NCBI GenBank assembly: GCA_024509875.1
Contig: JAMPIV010012453.1
Coordinates: 496,001-560,000 of the forward strand
DNA length: 64,000 bases
Direction of reading: 5' to 3'
From: Oreohelix idahoensis
Lineage: Eukaryota > Mollusca > Gastropoda > Stylommatophora > Oreohelicidae
Positions 1 through 10,186 of the stretch are shown in pieces (position 1 is the first letter of the stretch; the number at the start of each line of letters is the position of its first letter). Below the pieces are notes generated by a model that was given only the letters and a program-made list of their open reading frames with translations, did not search any database and had not been told where the DNA came from. The position numbers and the translations under genes are program-made.

Positions 1-196
1 TGTCCAAAAACAACTATCATATTATGTTAGGTGAGGGATAAAATCCAATATTACAACACTTACATTCAACGAGATCATGAAGGCCTGTCACCCTCAAACG
101 TCACTGAGATCATACTTTTTAAAATGTTCAACATGCTCACAAATTTTAGACTACAAAATTTTTTTTATTTTGTATTAGAGTGCAGTTTCACTTTTG

Positions 197-249
197 GTGG
201 TGGTGGTGGTGGTGGTGGTGGTGGGGGGGGGGGGGGGGGGGGGGGGGGT
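197..249. repeat. GGT microsatellite followed by a poly-G run
   Basis: About nine GGT units are followed by an uninterrupted G tract of roughly 25 bases. The open frame reading through it (Gly run) has no other coding character. Tract length is likely to be unreliable in sequencing. Confidence 0.9.
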
Positions 250-341
250 GAAGAGAGTCTAACATAAGAATGTACTGAAAAACAAAATAAGTTCATGAAT
301 GCTATCTAAAATGGTACAAATGAAAAGCTAAAGACCTTTAC

Positions 342-549
342 ATTCAACCTCTTTGACAATTCCATCAGTAAATGTTCATATCCATATCTGGCTGGGCAAG
401 ACATGAAGACAACATTCAATGCACAACGTTGCAGCCAATCAGAGACCAAAGTCACTGCAGCATCAACACACTCGCTACGCTTTGGGATGTTGTATGCTTC
501 TGGTATGCAAAATGTGGTATCAGCGTATATACTCTTGATATGTTTCAAC
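342..549 (-). CDS. DCLRE1C: Artemis (DCLRE1C)-like exon, MBL/beta-CASP junction
   Basis: This minus-strand exon follows an acceptor ending TTTATCAG. Its first base completes a Gly codon with the exon at 26039-26140. It reads LKHIKSIYADTTFC, then PKRSECVDAAVTLVSDWL and ARYGYEHLLMELSKRLN. ADTTFC carries the motif-C Asp (human D165 in LDTTF). The YGYE segment is characteristic of Artemis rather than Apollo or SNM1A. The 3' boundary is uncertain. A GTAAAG donor gives an end at 342, a GTCTTT three codon positions further gives about 336, and the reading frame closes at 306. The following exon is not in the 341 bases left in the window. There is no transposon sequence inside the exon. Residue identity to vertebrate Artemis was judged by eye. 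Confidence 0.85.
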
Positions 550-958
550 CTGATAAATAGATAAGTTAAATTATAATGTTGCTGTCAAATTGATAAATTT
601 CAGTCTGTGAAATAATATGACTAAAATAAGATGACAGTAAAACAAGAAGGCAAAACAGAAGACAACATGATATAGGAAATTCTAAAGTGCTGCCCAAAAG
701 TCCTCAGACTGGCGGTATGGTGAGCTAACAGGAAGTAGTATGCATTAGCATGATTAAATAATGCTAAAGATGTCCTTTCTGAAACACTGTGCCAAGTTTT
801 ATGCTTGTGCATGCACATGTTCTTTCCTTCTATCTGAAGAAGTGCTGATGTGCTGAGTATGAATACTACTTTCTGGATGTACACTTTCTTACTTCTTTCA
901 GACAGACGTCAGACAAATGATTTGATGACTCAGATTTCTGTAGGACTTTCCTAAACGA
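550..958. other. Unannotated intronic sequence
   Basis: This is the start of the 25.5-kb Artemis intron, read from the plus-strand side. No coding motif, structured RNA or recognisable transposon was seen in it. Confidence 0.5.
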
Positions 959-971
959 ATCCACGTAAATC

Positions 972-1647
972 TTACTTACTTATTTAGTCATTCCTCTTCT
1001 ACCATGAGGTGTAGAGGTTTGTAAGAGAGAGCGCCAGACTATCCTATCGGCTGTCTTCCTCCTGGCCTGGTTCCATTCTAGTCCTCGGTCCTTCAAAGAT
1101 TGTCTAATGTTGTCCTCCCAGTGGACTCTGGGTCATCCTGGGGTCTGGATCCCTGGCTCTTTGTTTCCCAAGCTTGTCATGGTAGCTGATCTTCTCCCAT
1201 TCTGCAGACATGGCCAAACCATCTTAGTTGGGACTGTTCTACTTGGGTCTGCAGGGGGTGGGATTTTAGGCCTTGACGTATCATCTGGTTGCGGACCATG
1301 TCTCTTCTTGTTACTTCAACCACGTTCCTCAAATACCTCATTTCTGAGGTTTGGATCTGGCTTTTGTGGGTTGTAGTCAATGCCCATGACTCGCATCCAT
1401 ATGTCAAGACTGGGACATAGGTGGAGCAGTATACAGCCATCTTCGTTTTCTTACCAACCTCTCTTTTGCTGAGGAATCCTCGATTTATGGCCTGAAAAAG
1501 TCTCCCAGCTGCTGCTTTTCGAGTGGCCAACTCTTCTTTGATGCCTCCCTTTCGGTCTATAATAGCTCCAAGGTATTTAAAGTGGTCGACCTGCTCCAGG
1601 ACCTGTTCTCCCAGCTTAATCTGATGTCTTCTTTCTATCATGAGAAG
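972..1647 (-). mobile_element. RTE-A LINE, 5'-truncated 3' end
   Basis: This is a 676-bp minus-strand insertion with a 13-bp target-site duplication ATCCACGTAAATC at 959-971 and 1648-1660. Its 3' tail is an AAGT-type tetranucleotide repeat (CTTACTTACTTATTT on the plus strand). The translation has the RTE-A C-terminal segments LEQVDHFKYLGAIIDRKGG, YVPVLTYGCESWA and QLRWFGHVCRMGED. It lacks the endonuclease and the reverse transcriptase (RT) catalytic region, so it is a dead 5'-truncated copy. The tail and TSD are those expected of target-primed reverse transcription. Confidence 0.9.
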
Positions 1648-1875
1648 ATCCACGTAAATCACAAATACAATTTATTCTGCAATGTGAACATGAAATGGAA
1701 CAAGGACAAGTCACTTTGGGAAATCTAACACTGTGCCACTCTAATCGTGTAAAATGTATTGAGTAAATCTTTTCCCTCATACTTAACCATCTCCTGCCAA
1801 GCTGGTAATGTTTGAAACAACTTTGCTTGTTCCACATACCAGCCAATCATTTGCTATGCTTTGTGCAGATGCAAA

Positions 1876-2178
1876 GCAAACAAATGCTAAGTCAATATGC
1901 CACATGCCATCAGCTCAAGTTCTTTTCCACATATTTCTCATCATTATCATTTCTGTCTCCAGCTCTCTTCTCCATGTGTTTTAAGCCCACTTCTGCCCCT
2001 CTTACCCTGGGGATTCCTTAACTTGGACTGCCTTGTAATGCTATCAACAGGTTTTTCTCAAAGTGTATTCTATCCATGGCCAGCACTCTCCTCTCATCTC
2101 TTGATCTATTAGCTCTTGTCACGTCTTCCTCATTGGTGACCGTGTCAAACTACTACTTCTTCGTGCACTCTCAGACAT
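1876..2178 (-). mobile_element. Fragment of an RTE-C-like LINE 3' end
   Basis: On the minus strand this is similar to the 3' end of the full-length RTE-C at 13079-13410. Both contain the shared strings ATGCCATCA, CTCAAGTTCTTT, CAGCTCTCTTCTCCATGTG and CTTGTAATGCTATCAACAGG (plus-strand reading). The reading frame is decayed. No target-site duplication was identified. Confidence 0.75.
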
Positions 2179-2179
2179 C

Positions 2180-2455
2180 GACTTGAATATGTTCAAAGAA
2201 AGCAGTGGTCAGCCTGAGGCTGTTGGCATCTCCATTACAGTTTTTCCAGGAATGGTACTGGTGATGGTCATATACGCTTTCTTCGTTCCTCATATGTTTG
2301 GCACCTCTGAAGTAGGTAGATGTTCACCAGTCATTTTATCAGTGCCACAGTTACACTCATCGGTAGTTCCTATCTTCAGCTTGTCGAATAGATAGTATCC
2401 TAATCTGTTGTGGCCTGTGCAAGTCTGAAGATTACCACTTGTTTATATCTGCTTA
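2180..2455 (-). mobile_element. C-terminal fragment of an RNase H-type LINE
   Basis: The minus-strand frame gives GHNRLGYYLFDKLKIGTTDE, then CNCGTDKMTGEHLL. This is the Cys/His-containing C-terminal segment found after RNase H in LINE-F-type elements. It may belong to the same insertion history as the fragment at 1876-2178, but the junction is not clean. No catalytic domain remains. Confidence 0.65.
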
Positions 2456-2895
2456 GCTGGTGTTACGGTATGTTCTGGCTGCTATGACTGAGCTGGTTCA
2501 ATTTGGGATAAATAGAAGCGATTAGACACTTGTGTGTCGGAGGCCGCCGTAGATAGGCGTTTTTGAGAAGCCGGTATTGTGATACCGCAAGTTTGGCCAA
2601 AATGGCAGGACAGTTGCTATTTGCCTTTAGTTTTGCTTGTCCTGGAATTTGTGGTGTAGGATTAATTCTGTCCACCAGTTTTGCAGCAGTGATCGATGTT
2701 GGTTCATTGTTCTCCAGTTTTGAGTATGTCAGGAAATTGATATGTTGTACTGTAGCTTGCCTCCTTAGCTTGTGTTGAGTGGTGGTCAGTTTTGGCAGTG
2801 AGGTTTATTGATATTTCATATCTATTCAGTGATTTGTAATGGTAGCATGCATTTTGTATCTCACTACGTCAACATCTGGCCATGTTGTTATATTT
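2456..2895. other. Unannotated stretch with short open frames
   Basis: It contains a 71-codon plus-strand frame (2563-2778, hydrophobic) and an overlapping 70-codon minus-strand frame. Neither shows a recognisable domain or paired splice sites, and I do not call a gene. Confidence 0.4.
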
Positions 2896-3078
2896 TTAAC
2901 TCTTAGAGGCCGAAACAATGTTGGTAGCGTACATCCGCAAATCCCCTTGAAGCCGAATCGACATTGGTATCGTCACTTTTGTGTTCCGTGAAATTTGTTC
3001 CGTTTTTTTTCATAATTTAGTATTTTAACATAACGGAAGTTACTCTTTTTTTATTCAGGAGAGCGCTATCTTCGAGTT

Positions 3079-4226
3079 TGTGACGACTTGCCCAATCTTC
3101 TCTTCATTTTTTTTATTATTTACGTGACATCATTTTTTCTCATCCTCAATGCATGATCGCAAAGTCCCGGGAATTGTCACTTGCGGATAATCTCCTAGCG
3201 TTCGGTGATTTTCTCCTCGCGTTTAATGCTATTTTTAGATACAACGTCATTGTTGACCCCTGACCTCGGGAACTAGAAACCTGCTTTAATTTAGGACTGC
3301 TTAAACTTAGGGAGAACCAGTTTAGGCCACTTAGGAAAACATCACGTGACTTTTAACGTTATTGATTGGAGCGTCTATATGAGGCTAAGGTCACATGATG
3401 CACGCTACGGATCACGTGTCCAAGCGGAAATGTCCCGCTAAAAGTGCGCCAAACACGGCCATTTTTCACTTACGCCCAGGTAACCAAGAAAGCTAGACCT
3501 AATCCAGATCGTGCGAATTCATGCATTAAACGCACTGAAGCCACGTGTCTAAATTGCTGGTCCATCTGAGTAGTCTATGGTGGAGCCTTGCACGACAGTC
3601 CAATCTCAGAGCAGAATACGGAGTCGAGCACAGAGAAGGCAAATCCGAACCATTCAAGACCTACCTGGGGCAACGTCAGGAGACCGGAGAACTAACCACG
3701 CTTCACTATCAGCCAGGGGCTGAAAAGCTAAGTTCCTATAGAAAGGGAACTCACCAGATCAATGCAATATATTTTAGTCATCCATGATGAAACACACTTG
3801 ATGTGAGACACATAGTACATACAGCAGACACTAATTCCATCGACAATACTATCATTCACCATCTATTCATTTTATTGCAATAAACCAATTGGGTGTATAT
3901 AATGTACCCCATGCTTTGTTCCTTCTATTAGATGTTGAATATTGTCTGATGTTTATCTTCCTTTATAAGGGAGGGGGGGGGCTCGTAAAATCTAATATAA
4001 ACCCAGTTTAATTGAGAATAATAATAGATAACTGAGAAGGGGACGACGGTAGCGAGAGACCAAACATCTCCTTACAATCTTTTCCAGACCTGTCTAGTTA
4101 GGAGAATTTACCCTCTTTGTCTCCCTTCAGTGGTGGAAAACTCAGCAGGAATTCCTTGAGCCAAATCTTCCACATCAGATCTATTATTTCCTCTAAATAA
4201 TTCTTATCCTTCAACGCTACGCGACA
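3079..4226 (+). repeat. Gypsy-1 5' LTR
   Basis: It begins TGTGACGACTTGCCC and ends CAACGCTACGCGACA. A G run precedes the CTCGTAAAATCTAAT segment. The polyadenylation-like AATAAA and the ATATAATG segment at 3880-3905 may belong to R/U3 signals, but the transcription start is not determined. The 80-codon frame at 3545-3787 recurs in the 3' LTR and is not evidence of a gene. Confidence 0.92.
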
Positions 4227-4227
4227 C

Positions 4228-4252
4228 TGGGGTCTCAGTCCGGGATTTGAAC
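4228..4252 (+). promoter_or_regulatory. Gypsy-1 primer-binding site, degenerate tRNA-Pro type
   Basis: One base after the LTR comes TGGGGTCTCAGTCCGGGATT followed by TGAAC. It is complementary to a tRNA-Pro 3' end (TGGGGGCTCGTCCGGGAT in the exact form) apart from changes in the acceptor-stem segment. Complementarity continues beyond the usual 18 nt into the T-loop. Confidence 0.7.
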
Positions 4253-4586
4253 TTATGTATTTTATCATACCTCTGGGATAGTATCATTCATTCAGTCATT
4301 TCAGTATACCATTTTAACACATGTATTTTCACACAGTGAGCTCTAGAAAGACAGAAAACATTTTTTCTAGAATTTCAGGCATTGATTGGTGAATCCCTTT
4401 ATATATGTTGTATTTAATTAAGTTAGTTCATGATTTTGTATTTCACTGAAGTACAGACCTTACGTCTCCATAACTGTAGTAATTTCATTCTACAGCAGTC
4501 TGATAATTAGTAAGTTTTTGCTTGTTGTTAGAAATACTATTGGAAGGTAGCACTAGCTTACTCAGTGTGGACTATCACAGCAAAAG

Positions 4587-5513
4587 ATGGCCGAAATAGT
4601 TAAGCTTAAGGCAGCACTAGGGGAGGCCGGTCGAGATCTAGGTTATAGTGGGGTGGACCTTGCGAATTATGTCAGTGTCGAGACTGATAAGTATTACGCT
4701 CGAGAAACAGTGAAAGCTGAAAGAGAAGAGCGAATAAAGTTAGCAGAAATAGATGAGAGGATAAAAGCTGTAGACGCTAGGGAAAGAAGCGAGAGAGATG
4801 AACACGAGCATGCACTGAAGATGAAGCAGTTAGAGATGCAGGGACAGGCTCAAAGAGTTGAACCGGTAGCTGGTGCAACAGCATCTTCCTCCTCAGGCAA
4901 CCTATCACCACGGTCAGATGATATGCCCTCCTTGCATGCAGGGGGCACAGGACCTTTGCCATCCTCACTCATGTCAACTTTGGGACCCTTGACGTTTCCA
5001 TTCGAAGCTTTCTCGGAACGAGTTGACTCGATCGATGTGTATCTGGACAAATTTGAGAAGTTTGCCACCACATTTGGGTTGGAGAGGAGCAAGTGGAACC
5101 TGAAACTGTCACAAGGGCTTAGAGGAGCTGCTTATGACGTATATAGCAAGCTTCCTCCAGGTTTACAGGATGACTACGACTCTCTGAAAAAGGCACTATT
5201 GGTTCGTTATGAGCTACATGCTGACGCCTATAGGAAGAGGTTCCGTAACGCTAGGAGGGAAGTTGGAGAGAGCGTTGCTCAGTTTGCTGCGAGACTGGAT
5301 TCCTACGTGGAGAAGTGGGGTGCCCTAGGGAATTTTACTCATGATTGGGAAGGCCTGAAGGAAATGGTCATGATCGAGCAACTGAAGGACACCATGACTT
5401 CCGACATGAGAAGATTCCTGACAGAGAATGGGGCCAGCACTTTAGAATCCATAGTCCAGTTAGCGGAACGATATCAGGCAGCACTATCAGAGAATCCACC
5501 ACCCAGAAGGTAA
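4587..5513 (+). CDS. gag: Gypsy-1 Gag with SCAN-like capsid domain
   Basis: This 308-residue frame starts MAEIVKLKAALGEAGRDLG. A charged, predicted coiled-coil stretch follows at about residues 40-95, then a Ser/Gly-rich linker. The capsid-like region at about 135-300 includes LRGAAYDVYSKLP, YRKRFRNARREVGESVAQFA and EMVMIEQLKDTM, with RFLTENGASTLES near the end. This last region resembles the SCAN domain, which is known to derive from Gmr1-type Gypsy Gag. It would form the particle shell and self-associate. The frame ends at a TAA, but the same frame stays open past it into the zinc-knuckle ORF (next methionine at 5553). The stop may be a point mutation or a readthrough site. Confidence 0.85.
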   Translation: MAEIVKLKAALGEAGRDLGYSGVDLANYVSVETDKYYARETVKAEREERIKLAEIDERIKAVDARERSERDEHEHALKMKQLEMQGQAQRVEPVAGATASSSSGNLSPRSDDMPSLHAGGTGPLPSSLMSTLGPLTFPFEAFSERVDSIDVYLDKFEKFATTFGLERSKWNLKLSQGLRGAAYDVYSKLPPGLQDDYDSLKKALLVRYELHADAYRKRFRNARREVGESVAQFAARLDSYVEKWGALGNFTHDWEGLKEMVMIEQLKDTMTSDMRRFLTENGASTLESIVQLAERYQAALSENPPPRR

Positions 5514-5552
5514 CAACCAGATTACGTATCTAGACAGACAGCTCAGTCACAC

Positions 5553-6683
5553 ATGGACCCCCAAGTGAAACCACCGTATACTAACTTCAGAAAACATGAC
5601 AAGCCAGACTATGCCCATAAGACTACTCAGAGATCAGCTTTCCAGCCTCAGAGGCGGGGAGAAAAGTGGTGTAAGACATGCAAAATGAGCAACCACAATA
5701 CTGCCGAGTGCAGAAGGAAAAACCCTCCACATCAGGTTGCATGTTTGCAGGTGAGGGCTGTTGACAGGAAGGAACTGACAGTGAGTCAGAATAGCCTCCA
5801 TCACCCACCTATACAGGAGACAGTGACCGTGAATGGCAAACAAGTCATCGGGATGTATGACACAGGTTTGTCCTATGACGCGGTCGTTTCTTCATCTCTG
5901 GTGCACCCCGAACAACTCACCACAGAAACAGTGGATATCCAGGGGCCACTCAAGGGAGCATTACCCTTAAATTTGCCCATAGCGAAGATTCAGGTCAGTT
6001 GTCGCTATGTGGAAGGGGAAATCAATGCTGCAGTTTTAGAGGATCCTTTCTACCCCCTGATGTTAGGGCGTAGATATGTCTTTTTAGGAGAACCAGTAAA
6101 GCCTGTGGTTATGGCTGCCATCCAGACCAGGTCTGACTCCAAATGCATAGAGAGGGACTCTAAATTAGAAATTCATCCGAATAAGATGAAAAGGGCTCAA
6201 GCAGCTGATAGCACATTGGGGCCTTGCTTTGGCAAATTGAAAAACTCACATAATCCTCGAAGAAAGGGTGACTTTTATATGGAACATGGACTCTTGCACA
6301 GGAAAGCTGGCAGAGGGCTAAAAAGTCATGGACAGATTGTGGTGCCATCCATATATAGAAATAAAGTTATGGAATGGGGGCACGGTGCTACTTTGAGTGA
6401 ACACCTGGGTAATGGTGCCACAAATCAAAGGATAGCCACCCGTTATTATTGGCCCGGCATCATGGAAGACATAACTCGATATGTGAAGTCCTGTTCAGAG
6501 TGTAACCAGGTAACCTCAACACATAGGGTAGACCAGTTACAGGACCTAGGGAAGCATTGCTGCAGACGTAGGCATCCAAGGAAAACTAGGAAGAAAACCA
6601 GAATACTTACCTGGGAAGAACAACGTAGGGGCAGATTTTTTGAGCAGACATCCGGACGCAACCGAGGAGATATTAGAAACTAA
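5553..6683 (+). pseudogene. Gypsy-1 nucleocapsid, protease and integrase zinc domain (truncated pol)
   Basis: In the same frame as Gag, this 376-residue frame contains in order: a CCHC zinc knuckle (CKTCKMSNHNTAEC, about residues 45-60); an aspartic protease with the active site GMYDTGLSYDAV at about 100-110 and MLGRRY as a flap-downstream element; and the integrase HHCC-like zinc region (HLGNGATNQRIATRYYWPG then CSECNQV) at about 285-325. After VTSTHRVDQLQDLG a large deletion brings in RNase H end sequence out of frame, and the last roughly 45 residues are not meaningful. Integrase lying straight after protease, ahead of RT, fits the Gmr1 gene order. Confidence 0.85.
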
Positions 6684-6745
6684 AAAAGAAGAGGAAGACA
6701 GGACCAGAGGAGTTGGACGGAACGTCAAACTTGAGGAGGGGCTTG

Positions 6746-7659
6746 TGTGACGACTTGCCCAATCTTCTCTTCATTTTTTTTATTATTTACGTGACATCAT
6801 TTTTTCTCATCCTCAATGCATGATCGCAAAGTCCCGGGAATTGTCACTTGCGGATAATCTCCTAGCGTTCTGTGATTTTCTCCTCGCGTTTAATGCTATT
6901 TTTAGATACGACGTCATTGTTGACCCCTGACCTCGGTAACTAGAAACCTGCTTTAATTTAGGACTGCTTAAACTTAGGGAGAACCAGTTTAGGCCACTTA
7001 GGAAAACATCACGTGACTTTTAACGTTATTGATTGGAGCATCTATATGAGGCTAAGGTCACATGATGCACGCTACGGATCACGTGTCCAAGCGGAAATGT
7101 CCCACTAAAAGTGCGCCAAACACGGCCATTTTTCACTTACGCCCAGGTAACCAAGAAAGCTAGACCTAATCCAGATCGTGCGAATTCATGCATTAAACGC
7201 ATTGAAGCCACGTGTCTAAATTGCTGGTCCATCTGAGTAGTCTATGGTGGAGCCTTGCACGACAGTCTAATCTCAGAGCAGAATACGGAGTCGAGCACAG
7301 AGAAGGCAAATCCGAACCATTCAAGACCTACCTGGGGCAACGTCAGGAGACCGGAGAACTAACCATGCTTCACTATCAGCCAGGGGCTGAAAAGCTAAGT
7401 TCCTATAGAAAGGGAACTCACCAGATCAATGCAATATATTTTAGTCATCCATGATGAAACACACTTGATGTGAGACACATAGTACATACAGCAGACACTA
7501 ATTCCATCGACAATACTATCATTCACCATCTATTCATTTTATTGCAATAAACCAATTGGGTGTATATAATGTACCCCATGCTTTGTTCCTTCTATTAGAT
7601 GTTGAATATTGTCTGATGTTTATCTTCCTTTATAAGGGAGGGGGGGCTCGTAAAATCTA

Positions 7660-7692
<33 letters not shown>

Positions 7693-8195
7693 CTTAACCA
7701 GCGGCACTTAGGCTTTCAGCCCTTCGGCCCAATGACATGTCATTGCGAGGCTGGGGAACCTGAGAACTTTCCTTCCAACCCGGTCAGGAGCTTCGCTCCT
7801 TCCCATCCACAGAGGGTTTATCACAGGAGCCGTTCAGGCTATTCAGTCAAATTTCCGGCCGTAAACATTTCTTCAAACGCCGACGCCCGGGTTTGAACCA
7901 TGAACACCTGGTCGCCAGTACAACGCCGAAGCCATTACACCAGCGCGGCTCCAGTAAAATCTAATATAAACCCAGTTTAATTGAGAATAATAATAGATAA
8001 CTGAGAAGGGGACGACGGTAGCGAGAGACCAAATATCTCCTTACAATCTTTTCCAGACCTGTCTAGTTAGGAGAATTTACCCTCTTTGTCTCCCTTCAGT
8101 GGTGGAAAACCCAGCAGGAATTCCTTGAGCCAAATCTTCCACATCAGATCTATTATTTCCTCTAAATAATTCTTATCCTTCAACGCTACGCGACA
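6746..8195 (+). repeat. Gypsy-1 3' LTR, interrupted by a SINE
   Basis: It is preceded by a purine-rich tract (GAGGAGGGG, 6735-6741 region) that would serve as the polypurine tract. It is nearly identical to the 5' LTR except for the 290-bp SINE and its duplicated target at 7650-7967. It ends GCGACA, followed by GAGTT. Confidence 0.92.
7664..7953 (-). mobile_element. tRNA-headed SINE in the Gypsy-1 3' LTR
   Basis: This is a 290-bp minus-strand retroposon with a 14-bp target duplication GTAAAATCTAATAT (7650-7663 and 7954-7967) and a long A tail. Read on the minus strand it starts GGAGCCGCGCTGGTGTAATG, with a polymerase III box A-like segment (TGGTGTAATGG) and a box B-like segment (GGTTCAAACCC). 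The 5' LTR copy lacks it, which proves the insertion came after Gypsy-1 integrated. It shares its tRNA-like head with the SINE at 46759-47151, but the bodies differ. Confidence 0.88.
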
Positions 8196-8297
8196 GAGTT
8201 GTAACTCAGAAGCACACTTGTTCTAGCAAATTTCACTGTGAAAAAACGGTAAATCTGTCAGCTTTCGATCAGGTGATTATTGTTGTTTATACAGACA

Positions 8298-9290
8298 ATG
8301 TCTAGCGAACCAACCACATCATGTTTATCAAAACGTAGGTCTTTTTTATCTGTAGAAAAGGCTAGGGAGCTGTGTATGTTTGACGAGTTTAGTGAAGATG
8401 ATGATTTCGAATTTGACCTTAATGAAGAAACCAGTTCTAATGAGGAGGGAGTGTGGTCACAGCCAGGCCCTAGTGCTACAAAACGACAAAAAGTTTTGAC
8501 CAAATCATCGACAAAAAGGGGGAAAAGCATTAGTACCAAGGAGCAACAAGGGGCAATTGGTAATGAATGGATTTCAGTACCAAACATCAGTATTACAGAG
8601 ACCCAAAACGCATTCAGATTTCTTCCCAAATATGGTCGCAAACCAGGAGTACACAATGACTTAGGTCTTAGTGAGGCATCAACTCCATTTGACTGCTATA
8701 GGACATTGTTTACTGATGACATTGCAAATTCAATAGTATATTCTGTAAATGAGTATGCAAAACTTAAAGTTCTTAAAAATAATCCATCCCTAAAAAAGAT
8801 CAAGATTTTCCAACTGGACAGCACTATCAAACTATGAGTTGTTAAAATTTATGGCTACAATAAATGCTATGGGCATTGATCCCAGACCTTCTATTAAAGA
8901 CTATTATTCATCAGAAACTGATTGCCTTTATGCTCCATTTTATCACAAAAACTTTGAAAGAGATAGATTTTTGTCTATCTATCAAACAATGTTGCATGTG
9001 GGCGAGCCTGATGCTGAGGGGAAAAGTAAAGTGGAGCCATTCATCAACTCTTTGATTGAAAATTTCAATAATGCCTTTATGCCCTTTGAAAATGTTTCGG
9101 TTGATGAAATGATTGTAGGATTTAAAGGGCGATGGAAATACAAGCAATTTAATGCAACTAAGCCTAGTAAGTATCATATAAAGAGTTTTGGTCTTGTTGA
9201 CAGTACCACTGGGTATGTTTTATCCCTGCTTACTTATTACGGAGCGGATACCTCATACGATAGGGATAGTATGCTAGTTGAGGTTTTCCC
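8298..9290 (+). pseudogene. PiggyBac transposase (PGBD4-like), frameshifted and 3'-truncated
   Basis: The start MSSEPTTSCLSKRRSF is followed by an acidic N-terminal region (FDEFSEDDDFEFDLNEE), typical of piggyBac transposases. A frame change near 8810-8840 splits the ORF. The second part has the DDE_Tnp_1_7 core. VSVDEMIVGFKGR contains the first catalytic Asp and FGLVDSTTGYVL the second. The third Asp and the C-terminal Cys-rich domain are absent, because homology ends at about residue YYGADTSYDRDS, where minus-strand LINE-F sequence starts. The remaining codons to 9354 are not piggyBac. The protein would be catalytically dead. The family catalyses cut-and-paste transposition at TTAA. Confidence 0.85.
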
Positions 9291-10186
9291 TTTACTTGTG
9301 ATACCATTGTGCCCTTTAGCCTTGTACAATTCCTATGTTCTGTCCCATTTATAAGTCCAGTACATTCAACGTTGATGGATTATACTTTTATCATCATTGT
9401 GTCAGCTGGTAATATGTATCATTTGTTTGGTGGTATGGATGCTCTGCTTTCCACTTGCTCCTGTATCTGCTCTTGATAAAACTCTTGGCCTCTTCATAAG
9501 TTATGCTTGCGTCAAGTTGAGGTAGCTTTCAACTTTCCTTTGCCAATCTGTCAGCCTCTTCATTTCGAGGATCTTGCAGTGAGATGGGATCCACTATATC
9601 ACAACTCTTTTGAACTGCTGGCATTGTTTGTGGAGTGTTACTCTCAGGCCAACCTGGTCTGCATTATTCTGACTTTTCAGTGCTGCAATTACTGACAAGG
9701 CATATGTGAAGACAGCTACTTGTCTTTCAGAGCTTTCTTCTGTCATTAGGACTTCTGCTGCAGTTTTTAAGGCCTCTGCCTCTGCTATGAAGTTACTTGA
9801 GAATGTCCCTGTTGTGACTTGGCAGATTTTTCTGTGTGTTACTGCTAATGCTCAGAAAGACTCCTCCACCTCTATCTGTTGAATATTTTTGCTGTTCCAT
9901 CTGTGTATACATTAATCCAGGTATTGTTTGGGTAATGTTTCTCTATGTATTTTGTGGTTAGGACTCTTATTTCTGTTTCAATCTGGCTATTCTTTCTCAA
10001 TGCCTGGAATGCTTTCTATCATTTCAGGGAATCACTGGTTGCTTGTGGCCAGTGTAGAGGGGCTTAGCTGCTGACATTGCATTGATGGGGTCTGCTGTCA
10101 TCTTTGTTTTGACTGCTTCTACAAAGTTGCTTTGCTTCAATCTTCCACTCCCAAGACCATTTGTTCTCTGGTACATTGGGTGGTCT

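Larger units (their letters stand above)
3079..8195 (+). mobile_element. Gypsy-1: Gmr1-like LTR retrotransposon, internally deleted
   Basis: A complete insertion boundary is visible. The LTRs begin TGTGACG and end GCGACA, flanked by the 5-bp duplication GAGTT (3074-3078 and 8196-8200). The 5' LTR is 1148 bp. The 3' LTR is 1450 bp because it carries a SINE. By eye about ten substitutions separate the LTRs, roughly 1%, so the insertion is young. The internal region (4227-6745) keeps Gag, zinc knuckle, protease and the integrase zinc domain. It then jumps directly to the extreme end of RNase H, whose GADFLSRHP signature is readable in another frame near 6620-6655. Integrase core, RT and most of RNase H are deleted, so it depends on relatives for mobility. 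Confidence 0.92.
2900..9290 (+). mobile_element. PiggyBac transposon, truncated, with Gypsy-1 inserted inside
   Basis: The transposase at 8298-9290 identifies a piggyBac element. A candidate 5' end is a TTAA at 2896-2899 followed by CTCTTAGAGG; this boundary is inferred because piggyBac inserts at TTAA. Gypsy-1 (3079-8195) sits between this end and the ORF, with its GAGTT target duplication at 3074-3078 and 8196-8200. The right end is missing because transposase homology stops where LINE-F sequence begins, around 9290. The element cannot mobilise itself. Confidence 0.6.

Noticed and set aside
31..267. Plus-strand frame with a long glycine run
   Set aside because: It is a translation of the GGT/G repeat with no domain.
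2563..2778. Hydrophobic 71-codon plus-strand frame as a small membrane protein
   Set aside because: The opposite strand is equally open, and no homology, splice sites or conserved motif could be seen.
3545..3787. 80-codon frame repeated at 7212-7454
   Set aside because: It recurs only because it lies in the two Gypsy-1 LTRs. There is no domain or start context.
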